Assembly (NCBI RefSeq): GCF_016110345.1
Contig: NZ_AP019011.1
Span: forward strand, 62,001 to 126,000
Origin: Fluviibacter phosphoraccumulans
Lineage (GTDB): Bacteria; Pseudomonadota; Gammaproteobacteria; Burkholderiales; Rhodocyclaceae
Direction of reading: 5' to 3'
Length of the DNA: 64,000 bases
Each line of letters starts with the position of its first letter. The first letter of the stretch is position 1. The notes under the pieces were generated by a model, which had not been told where the DNA came from, ran no database searches, and was given only the letters and a program-made list of their open reading frames with translations. Made by a program: the position numbers and the translations under genes. Of this stretch, positions 1 through 7,773 are shown piece by piece.

Positions 1-610
1 ACCCCGCACTCGTTGCATGTTCGCTATGGAGAACAGCAACACATGAGTGGATGCCGCAAGATTTCTGTTTTTGACAGTTGGAAGTTCTAATACGACCGTC
101 TTCCGTCAAATCTTTCCATAGTCGTGTGCACGGGCGATGTCATACCAATGTACGCGATGCGACGACTATGATGCTTTGTGAGATAAGCACATAGCCGTCG
201 TATGACCTCAAGCTCCATCACCCAATGCACTACAAAAACAAAAGAAGAAAAAAAATGCGATGAGCGATAGCGACAGCGCGAGCAAACGCAGTTTGCTCTT
301 CAACAGCTGCTCAAAAATCACCAAGACAAAAGCATAAGTACTTCATCGCTGAAAAATGCAGCCCTAATCATGCGTCAGCAACAGCCCTATTTGCTTCTAC
401 AAACAACGCAAACGTGGGCACACGCACTCTGACTGCTGGCAAACCGCTTTGCAGCGTATACGGCGTTATACGTCATTCGCCGATAACAAAATACTTAAAT
501 TGTTATCGATTGGCTTAAGCCGCTGAAATCGAACAGGAAATATTTCGGTAGGAATTTGACGCATAAGAAAACATACTCATAACAACAAATCATTATCTGG
601 AGACCACAAC
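1..610. other. AT-rich non-coding accessory stretch
   Basis: I see no convincing gene here. The DNA is AT-richer than the core genes to the right and holds several inverted repeats. One is a hairpin at 12-40 (GTTGC and TGTTC pairing with GAACA and GCAAC, one bulged base). Another is CATAGTCGT at 117-125 against ACGACTATG at 162-170, with a degenerate third copy near 191-205. A third is GAGCAAAC at 280-287 against GTTTGCTC at 291-298. A 28-bp dyad at 481-508 is listed separately. The right part is the leader of the recombinase gene. The left end may belong to a larger element that continues outside the window. Confidence 0.5.
481..508. repeat. 28-bp dyad upstream of the recombinase gene
   Basis: CGATAACAA (481-489) is the exact reverse complement of TTGTTATCG (500-508), with a 10-base AT spacer containing ACTTAAA (493-499). 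Read as 11+6+11, the arms agree at 9 of 11 positions. That is the geometry of a tyrosine-recombinase core site such as dif. It ends 102 bases before the recombinase start codon, so it could be a crossover site or an autoregulatory operator. The repeat is seen directly; its function is inferred. Confidence 0.5.
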
Positions 611-1180
611 ATGGCACAAGCAAAAACACTGACGCAAGCGGAAATCGATCAAGTACTGCGCTACATTGCACAAAAGCAACGCTACAGCGCACGCAACCGA
701 GCGATGCTGCTCATGAGCTATTACAGCGGCATGCGAGTTGGCGAGATCGCTGCTGTGCGTATCGGTGATGTGCGCAATGAAGATGACACGATCAAACAAG
801 AAATCCGTTTGTCCGCCGAACAAACAAAAGGCGACACGGGACGAACAGTATTTTTTAACGAGAAGCTTCGTGCTGAAATTGCCAGTTACCTCCGCACACA
901 TAAACACAGACATCCGACGGAGCCATTGTTCTTCACGGAAAAACAGATCGGCTTCAGTGCCAACTCGCTGGCACAGTGGTTTTTCTGGGTCTATAAGAAA
1001 GCGGGTGTGAGTGGTGCCAGTTCACATAGTGGCAGACGGACTTTCATCACGTCGCTGGCTAACAAAGGGATTGGCGTCCGTGTGCTGGCAAGTTTGGCCG
1101 GACACAAATCCATCCAAGTCACGCAGCACTACATTGATGTCAACGATGGGATGAAACGGGCGGCGGTTGAGCTGGTTTGA
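611..1180 (+). CDS. Minimal tyrosine recombinase / integrase, catalytic domain only
   Basis: This 189-residue site-specific recombinase would cut and rejoin DNA through a covalent phosphotyrosine. The catalytic set is complete: Arg42 (in YYSGMRVGEIA), Lys73, His139 and Arg142 (in SHSGRRT), His165 (in LAGHKS) and nucleophile Tyr174. There is almost no N-terminal core-binding domain. XerC/D are about 300 residues, so this length resembles FimB/FimE-type invertases and small plasmid or element resolvases. The ATG has a good ribosome site (GGAG at 599-602, spacing 8). A 28-bp dyad lies just upstream and another dyad directly downstream at 1192-1212. The target is unknown. Whether it inverts, excises or resolves DNA cannot be read from the sequence. 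Confidence 0.9.
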   Translation: MAQAKTLTQAEIDQVLRYIAQKQRYSARNRAMLLMSYYSGMRVGEIAAVRIGDVRNEDDTIKQEIRLSAEQTKGDTGRTVFFNEKLRAEIASYLRTHKHRHPTEPLFFTEKQIGFSANSLAQWFFWVYKKAGVSGASSHSGRRTFITSLANKGIGVRVLASLAGHKSIQVTQHYIDVNDGMKRAAVELV

Positions 1181-1191
1181 GAACGACGCGG

Positions 1192-1212
1192 TTTATTACT
1201 TAAAGTAATAAA
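1192..1212. repeat. 21-bp near-perfect palindrome between recombinase and orphan gene
   Basis: TTTATTACTT (1192-1201) and AAGTAATAAA (1203-1212) are exact reverse complements around a single central A. The centre reads ACTTAAAGT (1198-1206), the same nine bases as the dyad at 2585-2597. It lies 12 bases after the recombinase stop and 48 before the next start codon. It is too AT-rich, and lacks a T-run, to be a standard terminator. An operator or recombination site fits better. Confidence 0.5.
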
Positions 1213-1259
1213 TTTGAGATTGGGCTAACATGGTCGGTATCCCACGAATGGAGTAACCC

Positions 1260-2483
1260 ATGTCTGCCGACATCCCCAGTGACGAGGAATTGCTCAAGGA
1301 AATCCAAGCCAAAATCATGGTGTTGTCGACGCCGCATAATGTCGCAAAGTACGGCAAGCCGGATATCCAAACGCTGATCGCCGAAAGAAGGCAATGGTAT
1401 GCAGATAAGCCCAAACGTGCAGCCGCCGCTGCCAAATATGAAGCGGAACGCAAGAAAGAGGCTGAAAAGGCCGAGCGGCAGTACCGTCGAGAGCTGAAAA
1501 AACAAGGCAAGCCCATCATTAAACAAGATGAGCTGATTGTGCAGTATCCCACCGTTGCTTTTCTTAAAGAGCGCAAGTTAACCCAGCCGGAGTTGCAGCG
1601 GTATGCGGAAATGCTGTCCGCATTGGGCGCGGCAAGCGAGCTTTACAAAGAAGGCCAAGCGATTGAGCAGCAGTACCTCGTTCCAGGCCGTAAAAAAATG
1701 GCGGAGCTGGTCGCCAAAGCGTATGGCCTCTATCGCCGCGTTGAAGCCAGTACGCTCAAGGAGGAAATCTATGATGAAATGGCCAATATTCTAAAAAGTC
1801 ATTTCGGTATTGGGGTGCACGTGGACACGCCAAATGCCACTTTGCTGCTCAAAATGGTTTTTCCAAGCATGAAGTCCAAGGCAGCGCATCAATATGGACG
1901 AGCATTGGACTTTGCACTGAGTTACGAAGTCACAGCCGATGATTATGTGGCATTTATCAAAGAGCATGGCGGCTATGAAAAGATTCGACGGGCCTATGCC
2001 AAGGTGCTGGCTGCTGATGCTGGCAAACTCTTGCCATTGCAAAAACAAGCGGCGGAAGTTGCGACTTTGGAATTCATGAGCGGACTCGAACCAGTCGTCA
2101 AAGTGCAGCTAACGGCGCCAGAAGGCCGTCAACTTCGAAAATACCAAAGTGCTCAAGGCTACCACTACTTGATTGCTGACATTGACATGCACAACAACAT
2201 GGAGATTTTGTGTGCAATCCCGCCGGGCAATGGCTGGGAAGACAATTTGATGAAACACATCGAGCAAGCGGCACAATCCCATCCTGATTGGCAAGAGGCT
2301 TATGAGCGACTTTATGGCCTGTTGGTTAAACGATCCATTAGCAAGACCGTGGAAAAAGTGGCAAAAGCGGAAGAGAAAGCTAAGTACCGTGCCAAACGTG
2401 CTGAAGGTCAAAAAAAGCGGGACGCAGCTTTCAAGCGTGAGGTGGAACGGGAACGAAAGAAGGCTGGCGCCAAAAAAACGTAA
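1260..2483 (+). CDS. Unrecognised 407-residue charged protein
   Basis: I do not recognise this family. The ATG is preceded by GGAG at 1250-1253, a good ribosome site. No signal peptide or membrane segment is visible. Residues about 50-85 and about 355-407 are very rich in Lys, Glu, Arg and Ala (for example AKYEAERKKEAEKAERQYRR) and are predicted by eye to be long charged helices or coiled coils. The centre, about 100-340, looks like a folded alpha/beta domain with a hydrophobic stretch HYLIADIDMHNNMEILCAIP. The basic tail suggests nucleic-acid or protein contact, but this is inference. It follows the recombinase gene on the same strand and sits between two dyads with the same centre, so it may be cargo of the same element. 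Confidence 0.75.
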   Translation: MSADIPSDEELLKEIQAKIMVLSTPHNVAKYGKPDIQTLIAERRQWYADKPKRAAAAAKYEAERKKEAEKAERQYRRELKKQGKPIIKQDELIVQYPTVAFLKERKLTQPELQRYAEMLSALGAASELYKEGQAIEQQYLVPGRKKMAELVAKAYGLYRRVEASTLKEEIYDEMANILKSHFGIGVHVDTPNATLLLKMVFPSMKSKAAHQYGRALDFALSYEVTADDYVAFIKEHGGYEKIRRAYAKVLAADAGKLLPLQKQAAEVATLEFMSGLEPVVKVQLTAPEGRQLRKYQSAQGYHYLIADIDMHNNMEILCAIPPGNGWEDNLMKHIEQAAQSHPDWQEAYERLYGLLVKRSISKTVEKVAKAEEKAKYRAKRAEGQKKRDAAFKREVERERKKAGAKKT

Positions 2484-2817
2484 AGCATTGACGTTCGAAA
2501 AGGTTTAGGTAGCTTTTGCTACGCTGGCAGTATTTAAACTATGCCTGTCATCGAATTGATTTGTGATTAAAAAAGCTGCTTTTTACACTTAAAGTGTGCT
2601 TTTTTGGATCAAAAAATCGTGTTTTTAGCGATGGCTTTTAAAAAATTACCGTTTTTTAGCCGTCTACATGTCAATTGGCCCTCATCTACACAAAAAATGC
2701 TGCTCTTCTGTTAAAAAATACGCTGGCAACATAGAAATAGTGCTGGTAAGTGCTGCTAAAAGTTTTGCTATAAAGTTTTAACCCGTTGAAATCTAATCTA
2801 AAAAGCGGATTTTTTTA
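2484..2817. other. AT-rich intergenic stretch before the porin gene
   Basis: No gene is visible in these 334 bases. It contains the dyad/terminator at 2585-2604 and several A and T runs, ending in a run of seven T (2810-2816) immediately before the porin start codon. The sequence before that codon (GCGGA at 2805-2809) is a poor ribosome site. The upstream signals therefore look unlike those expected for a highly expressed porin. Confidence 0.5.
2585..2604 (+). terminator. Dyad with T-run, possible weak terminator of the orphan gene
   Basis: ACACTT (2585-2590) pairs with AAGTGT (2592-2597) around a single A and is followed by GCTTTTTT. An outer AAAAAAGC at 2569-2576 can also pair with GCTTTTTT. 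As a terminator the stem is short. The centre ACTTAAAGT (2587-2595) is identical to that of the palindrome at 1192-1212, so a recombination or binding site is an alternative. Confidence 0.4.
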
Positions 2818-4017
2818 ATGTAAGCGACGAAACTAATCGCACTAGCAGTTGCCGGTCTGTCGACCGCTGCTTTCGCACAAACCAACGTCACCATCTACGG
2901 TGTTGCTGACGTTTCGGCTCAAGGCACCAACATGTCGAAGGGTGTTAACCCAGGCACGACTAAGAACGAAGGCGGTTCGTTCAACATGAAGTCGAACAGC
3001 TCGCTGCTGGGCTTCAAGGGTACGGAAGATCTGGGCAACGGCCTCAAGGGTCTGTTCCAAATCGAAACCAACGTTGGTCTAACTGGTCAATCTGCAAACC
3101 AAGGCGTTGCAGCTGGTTCGACTTCCAATGCTGGTTGGGGTCAACTGCGTGATTCGTATGTTGGTATGAACAGCAAGTACGGTACGGTTCTGGGCGGCTT
3201 CCTGTCGACTCCTTACCGTTCGGCGCTGACCTCGTTCGACGTCATGCCTGGTGCCACTGGCGATGCACGTATCGAAACCATGATGGGCACGCAGCGTGTT
3301 AGCAAGAACGGTCTGGCTTATACTGCACAAAGCTCGGTTCGTGCAACTGCACTTGCCTACGCACTGCCAACCATGTACGGTTTCGACGGTTCGATCGCCT
3401 ACACGGGCTCGAACAACAACGGCAATAATGAAAACGTTAATTCGACTGGCAACAACTTGTACAGCGCCCTGTCGACCCAAATCGGCTGGACTGGCTACGG
3501 TGTGAATGTCAAGGGTGCTTTCCAGCAAGCTAAGATGATGGGTGCTACGACGGCTGGTGTTAGTCAAACTCCCGCCAATGCTTACACCAGCTACCTGATC
3601 GGTGCTAGCTACACGGGCCTGCCTGGCCTCAAGGCTTCGGTTGTCTACAACCGCAACACCTTAGGTGGTAACACTGCAACTCTTGCTACTGGTGCTACTT
3701 CTGATGCCAACAAGGGTTCGAACAACCAGATCTACGCTGGTGTTAGCTACCGCTTCGGTAACAACGAACCACGCCTGACCTACCAAAACAGCAGCAACAC
3801 TTCGTTCAACGGCGCTAGCGCCAATGACGGTGCAACGCTGTGGGGTGCTAACTGGGGTTACTACCTGAGCAAGCGTACGCAAGTTTACGGTATCGTTTCG
3901 ACCATCAAGAACAACCAAAACGGTACGGTTAACATGGCTTCGGGCGGCACCTCGCTGGTACCAACTGGTGGTCAAGTTGTCACCACCTACGGTGCTGGTC
4001 TGCGCACCAACTTCTAA
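2818..4017 (+). pseudogene. General porin (Porin_4 family) with a stop at codon 2
   Basis: The product would be a trimeric outer-membrane porin of about 399 residues. The frame encodes a full signal peptide (KLIALAVAGLSTAAFA, cut before QTNVTIYGVADV), a barrel rich in Gly, Asn, Ser and Thr, and the terminal Phe needed for barrel assembly (GAGLRTNF). However, ATG at 2818-2820 is followed at once by TAA (2821-2823), then GCG ACG AAA. Relatives normally read Met-Lys-Lys-Thr here. No ATG, GTG or TTG lies in frame again until 2932, which would remove the signal peptide and first strand. The rest is open and has the strong codon bias of a highly expressed gene, so loss must be recent. An unusual start, a recombination junction or a sequencing error are alternatives. 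Confidence 0.75.
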
Positions 4018-4043
4018 TCAGTTAGTTTCCTGATTTAGAGTGA

Positions 4044-4070
4044 AACGGGAGCCTTCGGGCTCCCGTTTTT
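4044..4070 (+). terminator. Strong intrinsic terminator after porin
   Basis: A perfect 10-bp stem (4044-4053 with 4058-4067), TTCG tetraloop and T-run form a textbook rho-independent terminator, 27 bases after the porin stop. It also separates the porin from the convergent clsB gene. Confidence 0.93.
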
Positions 4071-4100
4071 ATTGGTGCTTCTAAAAGAGTATTGGTTTTT

Positions 4101-5306
4101 TTAGTAATTGTCGGCGTAGCGCGTTAGGCTGAGTAGCCGAAACAGTACGCGTGCGCTCATCACGCGCAGTGCGCGATGCAGGCTGGATTTTTTGCCCCAG
4201 GCTGCTGCGGTAATTTCTTGGCTGTGGGTCTCAATCTCTTGCTGTAGCTTTGCTTCCAGCTGCGCACAGAATGCGTCGTCCTCAATAACGATATTGGCTT
4301 CCTGTGCCACTAACAGAGAGAAGGGGTCCAGATTGGCCGAGCCTAAGGTTGCCCACCGGCCATCAATGACGCCTACTTTGGCATGCATGAACCCGGGTTG
4401 GTATTCATACAGCCTAATGCCCGCATTGAGCAGCGAGCGGTACAAAGACTGCGAGGCGTAGTGTTGCAGCCGGTATTCGATTTTGCCCTGAAGGAGCAGG
4501 CGTACCTTAACGCCACGTTCTGATGCACTGAGCAGCGCGTTGAGAATGTTGCGGCTGGGTATAAAGTAGGCCATGGCCAGCGTAATATGGTCGTGGGCGG
4601 TTTGAATGGCCTGAACATAGGCGTTTTCGATGCTGCGTCGTTGGCTCAGGTTGTTACGTAGCAAGAGCCCGGCGCGAATCTGACCGGCAGGCGCTGTCTT
4701 GGTTGGGGTAGGCGCGTGCTTAATACTGCGATGAAACAAGGGGCGGCGCGACAGCGTTTGCCATTGGCGGTCCATGGCCTCTGCAATGGGCTGCACCATC
4801 GGGCCGAAGATTTGCACGGCAAAATCAAGTCGAGTGGGGGATGGGTTGTCTGTGGCGTCATCCAGAAGGTTGATGCCGCCAATAAAGGCGGTGCCGCCAT
4901 CAAACAGCGCCATTTTGCGATGCATCCGGCGCAAGCGTGAGCGTTTGCGCGATAGCAGGTGGCGCCATAGGTGGTGTTCTGGTCGGTAGATGCGTACTTG
5001 TACGCCGGACTGTAGAAGCAATGGCAGATGGTGCTGGTCAATGTTGCGGGCACCGAAGCCATCGACCACCAGCCGAACGTCAACACCACGCGCTGCCGCA
5101 GCGCAGAGCGCCGTCGTAACGGCCTGGCCGATGGCATCATCGGCATACAGATAAGTTTCCAGGCGAACGGTGTGGGTGGCCTGGTTAATTGCTTGTAGGA
5201 GCGCCGGAAAATACGCTTCGCCGTTGCACAGCAGGCTAATGGTGTTACCCCCCAGGACCGGATGCGCCGGGTGTAGTGCCTTCAGCAATTGGCGGCGCAG
5301 GCTCAT
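4101..5306 (-). CDS. clsB: Cardiolipin synthase B-like phospholipase D family protein
   Basis: This 401-residue enzyme is expected to make cardiolipin from phosphatidyl precursors at the inner membrane. It has two phospholipase D HKD motifs, at His129 (HRKMALFDGGTAFIGG) and His308 (HAKVGVIDGRWATLGSAN). There is no N-terminal pair of membrane helices, as in ClsB/YbhO rather than ClsA. I chose the ATG at 5306, which begins one base after the stop of the upstream gene. A longer open frame extends into that gene but carries no family sequence. The partner upstream is a YbhP-like phosphodiesterase, the same order as E. coli ybhP-ybhO, so co-translation is likely. Confidence 0.88.
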   Translation of the reverse strand: MSLRRQLLKALHPAHPVLGGNTISLLCNGEAYFPALLQAINQATHTVRLETYLYADDAIGQAVTTALCAAAARGVDVRLVVDGFGARNIDQHHLPLLLQSGVQVRIYRPEHHLWRHLLSRKRSRLRRMHRKMALFDGGTAFIGGINLLDDATDNPSPTRLDFAVQIFGPMVQPIAEAMDRQWQTLSRRPLFHRSIKHAPTPTKTAPAGQIRAGLLLRNNLSQRRSIENAYVQAIQTAHDHITLAMAYFIPSRNILNALLSASERGVKVRLLLQGKIEYRLQHYASQSLYRSLLNAGIRLYEYQPGFMHAKVGVIDGRWATLGSANLDPFSLLVAQEANIVIEDDAFCAQLEAKLQQEIETHSQEITAAAWGKKSSLHRALRVMSARVLFRLLSLTRYADNY

Positions 5307-5307
5307 G

Positions 5308-6054
5308 TTAACCCGTGAGTACAAGCTCGCATCGTAAAGCGGCGTGGTCGGAAATTTTTGACCAGCCGGCACCGTAGTGCACATCAGCCCGAACTGCCTT
5401 GAGGCCCCGCACATAAATCCGGTCGAGTCGCAGCATGGGCAAGGCCACAGGGAAGCTGCGTGCCGGTCGACCAGCAAGGTGATCAAAGACTTCGGTCAGG
5501 TGTAAACGATCAGCCAGGTGTTCGCTGGCATGGTTGCGCCAGTCGTTGAAATCGCCCGCAATGATGAGCGGCTGATCATGCGGTACCAGTCGATCAATTT
5601 CTTCAGCCAGTGCCGCCATTTGCCATTTGCGCGACCGGGCCAGCAACGAGAGGTGGGCGCAGACACAGTGCACGATTTGTCCCTGCCACTGAATCTGCGT
5701 GTGCAAGAGTCCGCGTCGCTCAAAGCTCAGGTGCGTGACATCCTGGTTGTGGCTGGTCTCAATGGGGTAGCGCGAAAGAATGGCATTGCCGTGGTGGCCG
5801 TGGTCATAGAGTACGTTTTGACCGTAGGTGGCATTCCAGACGGAGTCCGCCAGAAACTCATGCTGTGATTGCGCGGGCCAGTTGGCATGCTTCTGCGCGT
5901 GTTGCTGGTGTAACCCTTGTACCTCTTGTAAAAAGACCAGATCCGGGTTCAGATGGCGCAGACGATCGCGCAGGTCGTGCACCGTCAGGCGGCGGTTGAA
6001 CTGCGAGAAGCCTTTGTGAATATTGTAGGTGACCAGCGACAGGGTGTCGGTCAT
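5308..6054 (-). CDS. Endonuclease/exonuclease/phosphatase family protein (YbhP-like)
   Basis: This 248-residue metal-dependent phosphodiesterase has the superfamily marks in order: YNIHKGF near the N-terminus, a metal-binding Glu in FLQEVQG, the AGDFNDW motif, and a C-terminal SDHAAL with the catalytic Asp-His pair. The ATG at 6054 overlaps the nadA stop by four bases (ATGA). The longer open frame into nadA lacks family sequence. Paired with clsB, it probably acts on phospholipid-derived or membrane-associated phosphodiesters, but the substrate is not known from sequence. Confidence 0.85.
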   Translation of the reverse strand: MTDTLSLVTYNIHKGFSQFNRRLTVHDLRDRLRHLNPDLVFLQEVQGLHQQHAQKHANWPAQSQHEFLADSVWNATYGQNVLYDHGHHGNAILSRYPIETSHNQDVTHLSFERRGLLHTQIQWQGQIVHCVCAHLSLLARSRKWQMAALAEEIDRLVPHDQPLIIAGDFNDWRNHASEHLADRLHLTEVFDHLAGRPARSFPVALPMLRLDRIYVRGLKAVRADVHYGAGWSKISDHAALRCELVLTG

Positions 6055-7142
6055 GACACTTCCAGCATGCGCTCCATGGCTAAGCGTGCCGAGGCGGTTT
6101 CTTTTTCTGGCACGCGAATCGCGTTCACCACGTTGCCATCGACCAGGTTTTCCAGCGTCCAGGCGAGGTGTTGCGGATCGATGCGTTGCATGGTGGAACA
6201 CATGCAAACTGTGGGCGACATGAACTGCACGATTTTGCCTTCTGGCGCGACTTCACGTGCCAGACGTTCAACGAGGTTGAGTTCGGTGCCGACCAGCCAG
6301 CGGGTCCCCGCCGGGGCTTCTTTGATGATCTTGACGATGTACTCGGTGGAGCCGATGTAATCCGATGCGGCACAGACTTCAAATGAGCATTCCGGGTGTG
6401 AGATCACTTTGCCTTCAGGGTGCTTGGCACGGAACGCCGCAATATGCGATGGCTGGAACATCTGGTGCACAGAGCAGTGCCCTTTCCACAGCAGAATTTT
6501 TGCGTTGCGGATTTGTTCCTGGGTGAGACCGCCGCGCGGTTGATCCGGGTCCCAGACGACCATTTCATCCAGCGGAATACCGCGCTGATGCCCGGTCCAG
6601 CGCCCGAGGTGCTGATCCGGGAAGAACAGAATCTTGGGGCGGCGCACCAGCGCCCAGTCCAGAATCACCGGTGCGTTTGATGAGGTGCAGACAATGCCAC
6701 CGCGATCACCACAAAACGCTTTGAGGTCGGCCGCTGAGTTGATATAGGTGATGGGGGTTACCTGGTTGGCCGGGTCTTCGCCCAAGGCGGCGGTAAGCTC
6801 GCGCCAGCAGCGCTCCACCTTAGTCAGGTTGGCCATGTCGGCCATGGAGCACCCCGCTGCCAGATCCGGCAGAATAGCCGTCTGGTTGGGTTTGGTCATC
6901 ATGTCGGCCACTTCGGCCATGAAGTGCACGCCACAGAACACAATGTATTCGGCGTCGGTCTGGCTGGCCAGGCGTGAGAGCTTGAGCGAGTCACCCGTTA
7001 GGTCGGCGTGTTGATATACGTCGGCCCGTTGGTAATGGTGACAGAGCAGCACGGCGCGCGAACCGAGTTGTTTGCGGGCGGCGTTGATCAGCTCCTGACA
7101 TGCTTCGTCAGAGAGTTCTCGGTAGTCTTCAAAATCTCGCAT
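6051..7142 (-). CDS. nadA: Quinolinate synthase A
   Basis: NadA condenses iminoaspartate with dihydroxyacetone phosphate to quinolinate, the NAD precursor, in the cytosol using a [4Fe-4S] cluster. The 363-residue protein carries the family sequences LCHHYQRADVYQHAD, VFCGVHFMAEVADM, a central GIVCTSSNAP and HPECSFEVC with the later cluster Cys residues. Length fits the family. It is the second gene of a minus-strand run: the rhodanese gene lies 14 bases upstream and the YbhP-like gene overlaps its stop. No nadB or nadC is in the window. Confidence 0.96.
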   Translation of the reverse strand: MRDFEDYRELSDEACQELINAARKQLGSRAVLLCHHYQRADVYQHADLTGDSLKLSRLASQTDAEYIVFCGVHFMAEVADMMTKPNQTAILPDLAAGCSMADMANLTKVERCWRELTAALGEDPANQVTPITYINSAADLKAFCGDRGGIVCTSSNAPVILDWALVRRPKILFFPDQHLGRWTGHQRGIPLDEMVVWDPDQPRGGLTQEQIRNAKILLWKGHCSVHQMFQPSHIAAFRAKHPEGKVISHPECSFEVCAASDYIGSTEYIVKIIKEAPAGTRWLVGTELNLVERLAREVAPEGKIVQFMSPTVCMCSTMQRIDPQHLAWTLENLVDGNVVNAIRVPEKETASARLAMERMLEVS

Positions 7143-7156
7143 CGTTATTTACCTGA

Positions 7157-7609
7157 TCAACCCTGATACCAAGGCAGGCCATGAAAGCGCCAGCCGCCAA
7201 GTTTGCCCCGATGGTTGAACGCATCTTTATCGCCTTCAAAGCCTTCGAGAATGTTGTAGGCGGCGGTGAAGCCGGCTTCTAATGCGGCGCTGGCCGCGCT
7301 GCGCGAGCGGACACCGCTGCGGCAGAGAAAAAGAATCGTCGCTTCTGAATCGACTTGGCGACGCAGGTCAGTGATGAAGTTGGGGTTACGCGTCATGTCC
7401 GGGTATTCGGCCCAGTCAATTTCAACAGCGTGCGGCACACGGCCTACCCAATCCCACTCGGCGCGTGTGCGCACATCTACAAGCACGGTGCCCGGTGCTT
7501 CTTGTAACAGCGTGTAGGCTTCAAGCGGGGTGACGTCGCCGCTGTAATTAACGCCCTGTTGTTCGGCACGGGTGCGGGCAAGCGTCAGAATATCGCTAAT
7601 GCAGCTCAT
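7157..7609 (-). CDS. Rhodanese-like single-domain sulfurtransferase
   Basis: This 150-residue cytosolic protein has one rhodanese domain, with VLVDVRTRAEWDWVGRVPHA and an active-site loop CRSGVRS (Cys96). Such proteins carry persulfide sulfur on the Cys. Position directly before nadA suggests a link to iron-sulfur cluster supply or repair for NadA, but that is inference from neighbourhood only. It is the first gene of the leftward run and is divergent from the cation efflux gene, with a shared 164-base intergenic region. Confidence 0.85.
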   Translation of the reverse strand: MSCISDILTLARTRAEQQGVNYSGDVTPLEAYTLLQEAPGTVLVDVRTRAEWDWVGRVPHAVEIDWAEYPDMTRNPNFITDLRRQVDSEATILFLCRSGVRSRSAASAALEAGFTAAYNILEGFEGDKDAFNHRGKLGGWRFHGLPWYQG

Positions 7610-7773
7610 GATGAATTTTCTGTTAAACCTTCACCACCCAGACCCTGGTGGGCCGGTACGGCAAGGTAATTGACGATAGAATACGGTGCAAAAGGCGAGT
7701 ATACGCGGCGCGCGCGGCAAGCGGAATCCGTGCCGGCAAATTCGTCGGGCGCTCAATATTAAAAAAGGAAAGT

